Positions 1 through 7,385 of a stretch of 38,340 nt of DNA are shown one piece after another (position 1 is the stretch's first letter; each line of letters starts with the position of its first letter). Made by a program: the position numbers and the translations under genes. A model generated the notes under the pieces. It saw nothing but the letters and a program-made list of their open reading frames with translations. It was not told the origin of the DNA and did not search any database. Source of the stretch: Proteiniphilum sp. (lineage in GTDB: Bacteria > Bacteroidota > Bacteroidia > Bacteroidales > Dysgonomonadaceae); NCBI GenBank assembly GCA_015478855.1, contig JADMKJ010000028.1, forward strand, positions 1 to 38,340. The letters are read 5' to 3'.

Positions 1-358
1 GTGCCGGCATCAGCACCTTGTTGTGTATATCAGGTTTCAGTATATTGACGAAGATGAAAACAGCGGAGAGGATGGTGGTGAAGGAGAGGATCCACCGGTA
101 GTTCCACCGGAGATAGGTGAGCAGACCTGCTACCGGAAGAAAGAAGGAGTACCAGAGACGGGTTTCGCCCATGGTGCGCAGGGGGGGGCGCTCCAGTGAG
201 CTCCAGAGGGTAGCGATAAAAAAGAAGAAAACCACCAATCCTGCCAGCGTAAGGATGGCAGGGAGTCTCTTCGCATAGTGCTTCAGTGCGAGTGCTGCTC
301 CTGCACCCCACAGCAGTATGGCTCCGATGGCAAAATAGAAAAATGCATCCCAGGTCAT
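1..358 (-). CDS. ccsA: Cytochrome c biogenesis protein CcsA (5' part, cut by the window's left edge)
   Basis: This is the first 119 codons of a System II haem-delivery membrane protein. It begins MTWDAFFYFAIGAILLW and has at least four hydrophobic segments in the part present. Between the second and third lies RPPLRTMGETRLWYS, which matches the periplasmic segment that follows the early helices in CcsA proteins. The start ATG (358-356) overlaps the stop of the upstream ccs1 gene (357-355) in an ATGA arrangement, so the two are translationally coupled. CcsA works with Ccs1/ResB to carry haem across the membrane and attach it to CxxCH motifs. The nitrite reductase genes just upstream carry nine such sites between them. 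The end lies outside the window. Identity rests on context plus the RPP..E..LWYS segment and is fairly secure. Confidence 0.85.
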   Translation of the reverse strand, partial: MTWDAFFYFAIGAILLWGAGAALALKHYAKRLPAILTLAGLVVFFFFIATLWSSLERPPLRTMGETRLWYSFFLPVAGLLTYLRWNYRWILSFTTILSAVFIFVNILKPDIHNKVLMPA

Positions 359-1626
359 GATCGTCTCTTTTTTGGTCCGGCAATAAAAAGGAACAGTGCA
401 CCTGCCAGCAGCATAATAATCCCGGTGTATACCACCTTCAGCCACGGGTCACGCACCAGCTCGAAAAGCGAGGTGTCGGAATATTTCCCCTTTGCATCAT
501 CATAGCTGTACTGGTATATCATCCACTCCTCCACCGATAATGGTTTATTTACTTCAATCACGGCTTGTCTGGTTGTTCCCTCTTCAGTGTAAACCGTTAC
601 ATGGGAGCTGTATCTCTTTACCTCCTGTTGTGGCATGGCTACGCTGATGGCATCATCGATCTGCAGCACGCTGTGGGGAAAGAGGTAGCTGCCGTTGCTG
701 ACCCATCCCTCTTTCGGTTGTGAAAGCCCCGGCTTGCTTACCTTCACCCTGATTGCCTCTGCGGCACCCTCCATCATCATGGGCACCACATTGGTGAAGG
801 ATGAGTCTCGGAAAACAGCGGCATGCGGCAGATATTCGATGATCTCTACCCTGTATCCGGCCAGTTGGGTCGTCTTGCCCACACCATCGAACATATAACT
901 TCCGGGTCTTGATGCGGGAAGCATTTTTCCTGTTTCATGCTCTATGATCACCAGCTTCGGGGGGTACTCTTCAATCAGAAAACTGTCGAGCTGAATAGCC
1001 AGCGATAACTCCATTGTCTCTCCTGAACTGTTGTTGGAGCGCCATTCCACTGCACCCTCCTGCACACTCATCGTCACCCTTACCATATCGGCACTGCCGA
1101 GCAGACCACCTAAAAGGGCGATGAAGAGACCGAGATGATTCAGGTAGAAGCCGATATCGCGCCATCTCTGTTTCTGCGCTGTTCTTCTGAGGGTGGTCAG
1201 TCCCAGGATCACCAGTGTATAAAAACAGAGCAGGACGAATGGCCAGGAGGTGGTCATCCGGTACCATCCCAGCCTGCCGAACAGATTGGGTGGTAACAGA
1301 TCTTTTGCTGTTCCCTGCGGCTGCTGCGGGATCAGTCCCAGGATCATGCTGAGGACCAGCAGCAGCACCAGCGCCGGGATGGTGGCATAGACGCCTGAGA
1401 GCCACCTGACCATGCTTTTCTTTCCTGCCAGCAAGTGCACAGCAAGAAGCCCTGTCAGAAACAGGGCTCCGATGATACTGTTGACCGGAAATGCAAACAG
1501 TACCGGTTCAATTTGACCTGTACTTAGTTGCAGGATGATACCCGCGAGGCCGATAGCAATGGCAAACAGAAAACCTTCTGTGTAACCCCATGGCTGTTCC
1601 CAGATCTTGCGGGAAGAATGCTCCAT
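355..1626 (-). CDS. resB: Cytochrome c biogenesis protein Ccs1/ResB
   Basis: The 423-residue protein has four hydrophobic helices in the first 150 residues (about 18-34, 46-68, 77-99, 126-145) and another near 160-180 that contains NHLGLFIALLGG. A soluble periplasmic domain of about 200 residues follows, and a last helix comes after DPWLKVVYTGI. This is the layout of Ccs1/ResB, the partner of CcsA in System II cytochrome c maturation, which presents reduced apocytochrome for haem attachment. It starts 22 bases after the nrfA stop and overlaps ccsA by 4 bases, so it belongs to the nrfHA operon. Linkage of ccs genes to nrfHA is common in Bacteroidetes and suggests these maturation proteins mainly serve NrfA and NrfH. 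Confidence 0.88.
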   Translation of the reverse strand: MEHSSRKIWEQPWGYTEGFLFAIAIGLAGIILQLSTGQIEPVLFAFPVNSIIGALFLTGLLAVHLLAGKKSMVRWLSGVYATIPALVLLLVLSMILGLIPQQPQGTAKDLLPPNLFGRLGWYRMTTSWPFVLLCFYTLVILGLTTLRRTAQKQRWRDIGFYLNHLGLFIALLGGLLGSADMVRVTMSVQEGAVEWRSNNSSGETMELSLAIQLDSFLIEEYPPKLVIIEHETGKMLPASRPGSYMFDGVGKTTQLAGYRVEIIEYLPHAAVFRDSSFTNVVPMMMEGAAEAIRVKVSKPGLSQPKEGWVSNGSYLFPHSVLQIDDAISVAMPQQEVKRYSSHVTVYTEEGTTRQAVIEVNKPLSVEEWMIYQYSYDDAKGKYSDTSLFELVRDPWLKVVYTGIIMLLAGALFLFIAGPKKRRS

Positions 1627-1648
1627 TCAGATGTAATCTTTAATATGC

Positions 1649-3148
1649 TTACTTCAGGCTTACCAGTCTGTTGTTCGACCGGGCACTCTCGAGCCACTGG
1701 GGAACGACTGTCTCCCGGAATGTTTTCTTGTTGGCTCTCTCCTGTTCAATGTCCAGGCCGATATAAGCCTGTGCTTTCTCCTTCGTGGAGAGGTCAGGCA
1801 GTGGTACGCTTCCGGTGAAGCCATTCATGGCGAGCACCTTCGATAGCTCGAAACGTGCCTTGTGTGCCCTGTCGAGGCTCAGTGCCAGAATGCGCTGGAA
1901 CTCAACGGGTGAGTGGAAGGATCCTCCGTGCGATGCCACGGCGTAATCCCAGCGCCATTGCGACTGGCGGATCAGCTGCAGGGCGTCATCCATCTGCGCT
2001 TCTGTAGCCCCTTTCTCCCAGGCAAACTGTGCCTCCAGGTGTGCTTTCGCCAGCTCCTCCTCCACCAGGTTGCGGATCTGATCAGCACTGCGCTGCCTTT
2101 CGTAGACGGCATTGCGCAGGTCCTCCTCAGTCTCCCTGTGACATACCTGACAGGTGTTGTTGATGCTGGCCAGCGGGCTTCTTTTGTGGTGGCTGCTGTA
2201 CTTCACGCCTCCCTCCGAGATGTAGGGCATATGACAATCGGCACATGATACACCGCGCTGTGCATGAATACCTGTTTTGAATATTTCGTAATCGGGATGC
2301 TGTGCTTTGATAATGGGTGTCTTGCTCAGCGCATGGGTGTAATCGGCGAACCGGATGCTGTCGTAATACTGCTCAGCCCCCTCCATGGTGGTGCCGTTGT
2401 GCCAGGGGAAGGTGAGGTACTTGCCTTCGGGGGTGAAGTAATATTCCACGTGACACTGTGCGCAAGCCAGGGTACGCATCTCCTGGTGTGACGCCTCCCG
2501 GATATCCATACCCATCGCCTGGAATCCCTCCATAAGGGCGGGGCGGCTGATCTTCAGGTTCATCGTCTCTGCCTCGTGGCAGTCGGCGCAGCCGATGGGG
2601 TTCACGATCTCATGGCCCCAGTGTGACCAGGGCTTGTTGTAGAATTCGGCTATCCCTACGGAGTCCATCAGTCGGGGTACATCGGGGCTCTTACAGGTCC
2701 AGCAGGTGGCGGGTTGCGGGTTTTCCTCAGGGGTCATCGGTGCGCCGGTACGCAGGGTGTGGCGTATATCCTCTACGGCATGCATATGTCCCCTCGGGGT
2801 GCCGTAATCCTTCGAGAAAGCATATCCTGCCCACAGGATCACCATCTCAGGGCGTTGTTCCAGCACATCGACCACGCTGCTGCCGTTGAACTCGCTGCTG
2901 AAGGTGGTATCGGCCGTCTTTGTCCAGGTCTCGTACTCACGGGGGTAGTTCTCCGCGAAGATCTCGTTGCGCGACTCGATGCCGGTGATCTCGATTTTTC
3001 TGTTGTTCATCACGCTCGCTATTTCGGCCCTCCTCTGCGTGATGGATGCTGCCAGCATCCCCAGGAGAAAAACGACTCCTATTGTAACGAAAAACAGTAA
3101 CCAGCCAACCCATGGCTTCATCCTGTTGTTGTTTCTATTCCTGCTCAT
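1649..3148 (-). CDS. nrfA: Ammonia-forming cytochrome c nitrite reductase catalytic subunit NrfA
   Basis: This enzyme reduces nitrite to ammonium with six electrons in the periplasm. Five haem-binding motifs are visible: CWTCK (149-153), the lysine-ligated active-site haem diagnostic of NrfA, then CADCH (187-191), CAQCH (229-233), CADCH (302-306) and CQVCH (333-337). An uncleaved-looking N-terminal anchor (about residues 13-35, WVGWLLFFVTIGVVFLLGM) tethers it to the membrane. The length of 499 residues is normal. It lies 84 bases downstream of nrfH and 22 bases upstream of ccs1. Electrons should come from menaquinol through NrfH, which makes this a respiratory or redox-balancing ammonification pathway. 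The presence of CxxCK with four CxxCH leaves little doubt about the assignment. Confidence 0.97.
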   Translation of the reverse strand: MSRNRNNNRMKPWVGWLLFFVTIGVVFLLGMLAASITQRRAEIASVMNNRKIEITGIESRNEIFAENYPREYETWTKTADTTFSSEFNGSSVVDVLEQRPEMVILWAGYAFSKDYGTPRGHMHAVEDIRHTLRTGAPMTPEENPQPATCWTCKSPDVPRLMDSVGIAEFYNKPWSHWGHEIVNPIGCADCHEAETMNLKISRPALMEGFQAMGMDIREASHQEMRTLACAQCHVEYYFTPEGKYLTFPWHNGTTMEGAEQYYDSIRFADYTHALSKTPIIKAQHPDYEIFKTGIHAQRGVSCADCHMPYISEGGVKYSSHHKRSPLASINNTCQVCHRETEEDLRNAVYERQRSADQIRNLVEEELAKAHLEAQFAWEKGATEAQMDDALQLIRQSQWRWDYAVASHGGSFHSPVEFQRILALSLDRAHKARFELSKVLAMNGFTGSVPLPDLSTKEKAQAYIGLDIEQERANKKTFRETVVPQWLESARSNNRLVSLK

Positions 3149-3154
3149 AGTGAT

Positions 3155-3215
3155 ATTATTTTGTTGTTTAGCTGTTAGCGATAAGCTTTCAGCTTTGCCG
3201 CTTCGCGGCTGTTTT
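3155..3215 (-). repeat. Hairpin and AGCT-rich spacer between nrfH and nrfA (candidate dispersed intergenic element)
   Basis: The spacer holds a perfect 5-base stem GCCGC/GCGGC (3197-3201 with 3205-3209, loop TTC). It is flanked on the minus strand by AAAGCTGAAAGCTTATCGC and TAACAGCTAAAC, that is, several AGCT-type words. Short intergenic elements with this flavour occur in Bacteroidales genomes, so it could be a copy of a small repeat family or an RNA-processing hairpin that separates nrfH and nrfA expression. Only one copy is present in this window, so repeat status is an inference. Confidence 0.35.
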
Positions 3216-3232
3216 TGGTTTCAATCTGCCAT

Positions 3233-3835
3233 TCATTCTTTCTCTTCGTTGACCAGTTTCTGAAGCCATTGGGGCACGTTGCTCTCCGGCATCGGGATGC
3301 GGGCATTAGGCGTGGAGGAGAGTGATCGGCTGCTGGTGTGCGGCACATCTCTATGGCAGTCCCAACAGGCATGTCCCCCCATCTCTTTCATCTCCTTGAA
3401 GCCCATGCGTCCGTTCCTGATAAACTCCGTATTGAGTTGTGTGTGGCATCGTACGCAATTCTCCATGATCACCTCCGAGCTGGCAGGAATCGCCTGCAAT
3501 GCCTGAGCCTCGCCGCGGATGGTGAATACGGCAGAATGACGCAGACCGTCCATCGCTTTGAAGTAGTATCCTCTCACCTTGCTGTCCTGCGGTACGTGGC
3601 AGTCGTTGCAGGTGGTGTTCCTGCCGTGGGAGCTGTGCATCCAGGTAGCATAATAAGGTCCCATGATATGGCAGTTGACACAGGTGGCCGGGTCGTTGGA
3701 GAGATAGCTGTATGCGCGGGAAGTAAAAAACGTATAGATAAACAATCCCACGAAAGCGCCACTGATAATGATCGCCGGATATTTCCATCCACCGCGAGGT
3801 CTGATTTCATCCCATATATTTCGCAGTTTGTTCAT
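3233..3835 (-). CDS. nrfH: Cytochrome c nitrite reductase small subunit NrfH (membrane tetrahaem quinol dehydrogenase)
   Basis: This is a NapC/NirT-family protein with one N-terminal membrane helix (about 18-38) and four haem motifs: CVNCH (52-56), CNDCH (76-80), CVRCH (127-131) and CWDCH (157-161). It oxidises menaquinol and passes electrons to NrfA, with which it forms a membrane complex. The length of 200 residues fits NrfH rather than the longer pentahaem TorC/DorC proteins. It is the first gene of the minus-strand operon nrfH-nrfA-ccs1-ccsA. The 171-base gap to the divergent Crp/Fnr gene must contain its promoter, but no clear TAnnTTTG box was found there on the minus strand. Confidence 0.95.
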   Translation of the reverse strand: MNKLRNIWDEIRPRGGWKYPAIIISGAFVGLFIYTFFTSRAYSYLSNDPATCVNCHIMGPYYATWMHSSHGRNTTCNDCHVPQDSKVRGYYFKAMDGLRHSAVFTIRGEAQALQAIPASSEVIMENCVRCHTQLNTEFIRNGRMGFKEMKEMGGHACWDCHRDVPHTSSRSLSSTPNARIPMPESNVPQWLQKLVNEEKE

Positions 3836-4006
3836 GGCAGCACACTTTATAAACTTTTACTATCAACAAAGAAAGAGATAAACAAGTAATAAAAGTGTAA
3901 TAATTATGACGTTTGCTAAAATATGACTATTTTTCGTTTTTGGAATAGGAGATGATGATTTCTCGCAGCAAATGAGCATGCGTCCTGACCGACAAAACGA
4001 GCTTTT

Positions 4007-4693
4007 ATGAACAATTTTTATCCCAATCACGATCACTCCACGATCATCTTTCAATGTCCCCTTTGCAGCTCCGTGCCCGAAGAACGGCAGGAGGAGTTTC
4101 TGGGTGATGTGCGTTTTTCACTGCGGACATATGAAAAGGGAGATGTTGTGGTGACACAGGGATCGCGTTATGAATCGCTCTATATCCTGATCAGGGGAGA
4201 GATAGTGACTGAGATGGCCGACGAGAAAGGTGATTTCATGCAGGTAGAGCAACTCAGGGCACCCAATCCCATGGCGACAGGTTTTCTCTTCTCCACTGAC
4301 AACCGTTCCCCCGTCTCCGCCATTTGCAGTATTCCCTGTACGCTGGTGGTGATCCCGAAGGAGAATGTCTATTTTCTGATGCGCAAATATGAAGAGTTCA
4401 TGATGGCCTTCCTGGCCTACATCTCTAATAAAGTATCATTTCTTTCCGAAAAACTACGTCTTGTCTCACTGCGGAGCATCCGAGCCAAACTGGCCTATTA
4501 TCTGCTGAAGGAGTCGGCAGGAGAGAGTGCCTTTCGGTTGAAAATATCAAAGGAGGATATAGCTCGCCTGTTTAGTGTATCCCGTCCCGCGCTGGTGAAG
4601 GTGATGATGGAGATGGTCGGGGAAGGTATTATAGATGTCAAGGGTCGTGAGATTGAAATCATGGACAGGAGAGCATTGCAGAATATGTTCTAG
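4007..4693 (+). CDS. Crp/Fnr-family transcriptional regulator, probable regulator of the adjacent nrf operon
   Basis: The 228-residue protein has an N-terminal cyclic-nucleotide-binding-type beta roll (about 20-125), a long dimerisation helix (about 126-160) and a C-terminal winged helix with the recognition segment ISKEDIARLFSVSRPAL. The beta roll keeps the FNR/Crp fold pattern (YILIRGEI) but lacks the Crp cAMP-binding RxS motif. It has exactly four cysteines: C17 and C20 as CPLC before the beta roll, and C107 and C111 inside it. This is reminiscent of Fe-S or haem sensors such as FNR and HcpR, although the spacing differs from E. coli FNR. It is divergently transcribed from nrfH across 171 bases. 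The two copies of ATGAC spaced about 15 bases apart near 3906 and 3923 might be operator half-sites; this is speculative. Control of nrfHA is inferred from position. Confidence 0.85.
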   Translation: MNNFYPNHDHSTIIFQCPLCSSVPEERQEEFLGDVRFSLRTYEKGDVVVTQGSRYESLYILIRGEIVTEMADEKGDFMQVEQLRAPNPMATGFLFSTDNRSPVSAICSIPCTLVVIPKENVYFLMRKYEEFMMAFLAYISNKVSFLSEKLRLVSLRSIRAKLAYYLLKESAGESAFRLKISKEDIARLFSVSRPALVKVMMEMVGEGIIDVKGREIEIMDRRALQNMF

Positions 4694-4791
4694 TAATATG
4701 CGGATGAGTTTCGAAACTGAATTCTCTGTTTCGGAATTAATTTACTTTGGTTAATTGTACCGATACAACCTATTAAATAAAAAAGCAAGAT

Positions 4792-5886
4792 CTATGAACC
4801 TTTTTCCAATATGGAAAGGATGATTTTCTCTTCTTTGGTTAGACCGGACAAGCCAGTGTTCTTCTCAATATGATCCAGCTTATCGTAGTATCGCTGTATG
4901 GATCCGTTTTCATAAAGGGTGAAAATGAGCGGGTGCACATAATATTTCTTACATACGGCGCGTGTGTTTCCCAATTGAGCTGCCACCCTGTCAACAGCCT
5001 CCACTATTTTTTTCTTCTTGTCCGTCTCCGTCTCAGCTGTTCCCAGTTCTCTTAATGCCAGGAATGTGTTCACTGTACCGGCCCAGGTCCTGAAATCTTT
5101 CGAGGTGTAATCCTCCCCGCTGATATCCCTGATATAATCATTCACCATTCCTGAGTCCACCGACTGTCGCTTACCCTCATCATCATAGTACTGAAAAAGC
5201 TCTTTCCCCGGAATCTCTTTGCATCGCTGCACCATACGTGCCAGCTTCGGGTTTTTCAGTTTTATGTCATGGTAGACTCCTTTTTTTCCATTGAAGTAGA
5301 ATCTGATACTGCTTCCTTTCACTTCTATATGCTTGTCCTTTAGTGTAGTGATGCCGAATGAACCGTACACTTTTTCATATACTTCGTTGCCCACCCTGAT
5401 GTTCGTTTTTTCCATCAGACTGACAACCAGTGCAAGCACCTTCTCACTCGGTAGGCCTTTGCGGGCAAGATCATGCTCGAGGTGTAACCTGATCGTCGGC
5501 AGTGCACGGGCAAACTGAATCATCCGGTAATATTTACCCTGGTTTCTTGAAGCAACCCATGCAGGGTGATAAAGATATTGTTTACGCTGTTTTGTATCCA
5601 TCCCTGTAGCCTGCAGATGTCCGTTCTCCACCGGACAAATCCATACCTCTTCCCATGCAGGAGGAATAACCAGTTGCCAGATCCTCTCCAACACAAGCGT
5701 ATCAGTCACCTCTGCACCTTTGTAAAAATAACGAAACTTCTTACCCCGTTTTTTACGGTTAATGCCGGGAATATCACTGTCCGATACATATAAAAGTTTT
5801 ATCGCTTTGGCAGTTTTAGCCGGATCGTTGCCTATCACTGCCAGTTTTTGGGGAGATATATCTTGAATCAATGAATCCCTTTCCAT
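4792..5886 (-). CDS. DNA topoisomerase IB (poxvirus/bacterial small type)
   Basis: The protein nicks one DNA strand through a 3'-phosphotyrosine and relaxes supercoils of either sign without ATP. Its 364 residues are typical of bacterial TopIB. The N-terminal domain contains IPPAW and the HLQATGxDxKxRKQYxYH block, the fingerprint of this family. The catalytic domain carries KDFRTWAGT (catalytic Arg) and KKYYVHPL near the C-terminus, where the nucleophile should be the tyrosine at about residue 316 just before VHP. It stands alone, converging with the Crp/Fnr gene across 98 bases that hold a weak hairpin (CGAAAC 4712-4717 with GTTTCG 4728-4733). Confidence 0.93.
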   Translation of the reverse strand: MERDSLIQDISPQKLAVIGNDPAKTAKAIKLLYVSDSDIPGINRKKRGKKFRYFYKGAEVTDTLVLERIWQLVIPPAWEEVWICPVENGHLQATGMDTKQRKQYLYHPAWVASRNQGKYYRMIQFARALPTIRLHLEHDLARKGLPSEKVLALVVSLMEKTNIRVGNEVYEKVYGSFGITTLKDKHIEVKGSSIRFYFNGKKGVYHDIKLKNPKLARMVQRCKEIPGKELFQYYDDEGKRQSVDSGMVNDYIRDISGEDYTSKDFRTWAGTVNTFLALRELGTAETETDKKKKIVEAVDRVAAQLGNTRAVCKKYYVHPLIFTLYENGSIQRYYDKLDHIEKNTGLSGLTKEEKIILSILEKGS

Positions 5887-5939
5887 CTGCTGGAATTTTT
5901 CCTAAACATGTATATTGGATAGAACGTTATTCGCTATTA

Positions 5940-5971
5940 TTTAGTTCGTTTCTCCATTTTGGTTATCTTTG
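5940..5971 (+). promoter_or_regulatory. Putative Bacteroidetes-type promoter of the uracil-DNA glycosylase-like gene
   Basis: The -7 box TATCTTTG (5964-5971) matches TAnnTTTG exactly. A TTTAG sequence 20 bases upstream stands in for the -33 TTTG. It lies about 105 bases before the chosen start codon at 6076. Confidence 0.45.
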
Positions 5972-6075
5972 GGGTTGTTTGTGATTGGTATAATTGATTT
6001 GTATCACTGTCTTTTTGTTTGGTGCTCGTATATTTTGGCGTTTTTATTAAATTCAAAAATGATTATTTTCTGATC

Positions 6076-6798
6076 ATGCAGACATTTGCAGATAAGGCAA
6101 TTGAATTTAACCGCCGGCTAGGCTATGCAGGAGATTTGCCGGAAGGGTTTCAGGTGATTAACCCATTCCTCGACAACCCGGAGACGATAGAGGTGATGCA
6201 GATTTTCTACCGGAAGTATTACGACGACAACCAGAAAAGGAGATTTCTGATAGGGATCAACCCGGGCAGGCATGGGGCAGGGGTGACCGGCATTCCCTTC
6301 ACCGATACCAAGCGACTGGAGAGTGCCTGCGGCATCACCATGCATTCGGCACACACCCACGAGGTCTCCTCCCTCTTTGTCTACGACATGATTGAAGCAT
6401 ATGGAGGTACAGCACGTTTTTACAGTGATTTTTATATCAACTCTCCCTTTCCACTGGCAATCATCCGAAAATCAGCAGGAGGCAGCTGGCTTAATGCGAA
6501 CTATTACGATGATCCGGCACTCTTTGAGGCCGTGAAGGGGTTCATGACCGACTCCCTGAAGAAACATATTAATATGGGCCTGGACACTTCAGAGGTGTTT
6601 ATCCTCGGCAAAAAAAACGGAGACTTCATCGGCAAACTCAATGCAGAGGAGAGGTTGTTCGACAAATTGACCGTCCTCGAGCATCCACGCTATATTCAGC
6701 AATACCGGTCGAAAGAAAAAGAACTTTACATTGATAAGTATCTTAAGTCTTTTTATTCAGACAATTACAATTCCAGCCATGTAGAGCCCCATGTATGA
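6076..6798 (+). CDS. SMUG1-like uracil-DNA glycosylase superfamily protein (DUF4918 type)
   Basis: The 240-residue protein has the motif GINPGRHGAGVTGIPFTD at about residues 60-77, which corresponds to the GMNPGPFGMAQTGVPFG active-site motif of SMUG1-type (family 3) glycosylases. A second motif, LEHPRYIQQYR near the C-terminus, corresponds to the HPSP-type loop that enters the minor groove. A role in removing uracil or a damaged base from DNA is therefore likely, but the substrate is not proven. A TTG at 6019 in frame would add 19 residues; the ATG at 6076 begins the typical MQTFADKAI N-terminus and is preferred. The gene stands alone, divergent from topoisomerase IB. Confidence 0.8.
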   Translation: MQTFADKAIEFNRRLGYAGDLPEGFQVINPFLDNPETIEVMQIFYRKYYDDNQKRRFLIGINPGRHGAGVTGIPFTDTKRLESACGITMHSAHTHEVSSLFVYDMIEAYGGTARFYSDFYINSPFPLAIIRKSAGGSWLNANYYDDPALFEAVKGFMTDSLKKHINMGLDTSEVFILGKKNGDFIGKLNAEERLFDKLTVLEHPRYIQQYRSKEKELYIDKYLKSFYSDNYNSSHVEPHV

Positions 6799-6833
6799 AT
6801 AGAATGCCAAAATGAAAAGAATTGTATTTGAAA

Positions 6834-6866
6834 TTTTGACTGAACTATTGTTATGATATAACGTTT
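6834..6866 (+). promoter_or_regulatory. Possible promoter of the dodecin gene
   Basis: TTTTG (6834-6838), a 20-base gap and TAACGTTT (6859-6866). The -7 box is an imperfect match to TAnnTTTG. Placed about 58 bases before the dodecin ATG. Confidence 0.35.
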
Positions 6867-6923
6867 TTAGTATAACCTAAACTATTAACTTCATTATTTA
6901 TTCACCTTTTTAAAACTATTATT

Positions 6924-7127
6924 ATGTCTGTATTAAAAGTCGTGGAAATTCTTTCTTCTTCATCTGAGAGCTGGGAAGATGCAACAAAAAAAGCAGTTGA
7001 AAAAGCAAGCGAAACACTGAAAGGAATCCGTTCTGTTTACGTTAAAGAGCAATCTGCTACCGTACGCGATGGTAAGATTCAGGAATTTCGGGTAAACGTA
7101 AAATTAACATTCGAGGTAATTGATTGA
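6924..7127 (+). CDS. Dodecin, flavin-binding storage protein
   Basis: The 67-residue protein reads MSVLKVVEILSSSSESWEDA at its N-terminus and continues with the helix AVEKASETLKGIRSVYVKE and the strands VRDGKIQEFRVNVKLTFEV. This is the complete dodecin fold (one helix packed on a three-stranded sheet). Dodecins assemble as hollow dodecamers and bind flavins such as FMN, riboflavin or lumichrome, buffering free flavin in the cytoplasm. The gene is a single transcription unit with a hairpin terminator 59 bases after its stop and a possible promoter upstream. Family and length agree well. Confidence 0.95.
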   Translation: MSVLKVVEILSSSSESWEDATKKAVEKASETLKGIRSVYVKEQSATVRDGKIQEFRVNVKLTFEVID

Positions 7128-7185
7128 CCATACCCGAATAATCGGCAGTATTACTACTTCTGCATTATTTGTATAAATCAAATCA

Positions 7186-7230
7186 AAGAAAAAGGTAAAC
7201 AGTATTATTTCAACTATTTACCTTTTTCTT
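7186..7230. terminator. Bidirectional intrinsic terminator between dodecin and tRNA-Phe
   Basis: A perfect 14-base stem, AAGAAAAAGGTAAA (7186-7199) with TTTACCTTTTTCTT (7217-7230), and a 17-base loop. The T-rich right arm serves the plus-strand dodecin transcript and the A-rich left arm gives a U-rich end to the minus-strand tRNA transcript. Confidence 0.8.
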
Positions 7231-7234
7231 AATG

Positions 7235-7307
<73 letters not shown>

Positions 7308-7329
7308 AACATTGCTTAAATTGCGAGTG

Positions 7330-7361
7330 CAAAGATAAGCGCATTTTCGGGATTTGCAAAA
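7330..7361 (-). promoter_or_regulatory. Promoter of tRNA-Phe
   Basis: On the minus strand, TTTTG (7361-7357), 19 bases, then TATCTTTG (7337-7330): an exact match to the Bacteroidetes primary sigma consensus in both boxes and spacing. The tRNA begins 22 bases after the -7 box. Confidence 0.85.
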
Positions 7362-7385
7362 TTTGTGCATAAAAATGTCACAATT

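Noticed and set aside
30-401. A 123-codon minus-strand frame over the left edge
   Set aside because: It is rich in His, Arg, Pro and Cys and resembles no protein; the frame starting at 358 encodes a clear CcsA N-terminus on the same strand.
4694-4791. Weak hairpin between the Crp/Fnr and topoisomerase genes as a terminator
   Set aside because: Stem of only 6 bases and no T run directly after it; mentioned only as a weak possibility.
6019-6075. TTG-initiated extension of the glycosylase-like protein
   Set aside because: The added 19 residues look like untranslated AT-rich leader; the ATG at 6076 gives the normal N-terminus.
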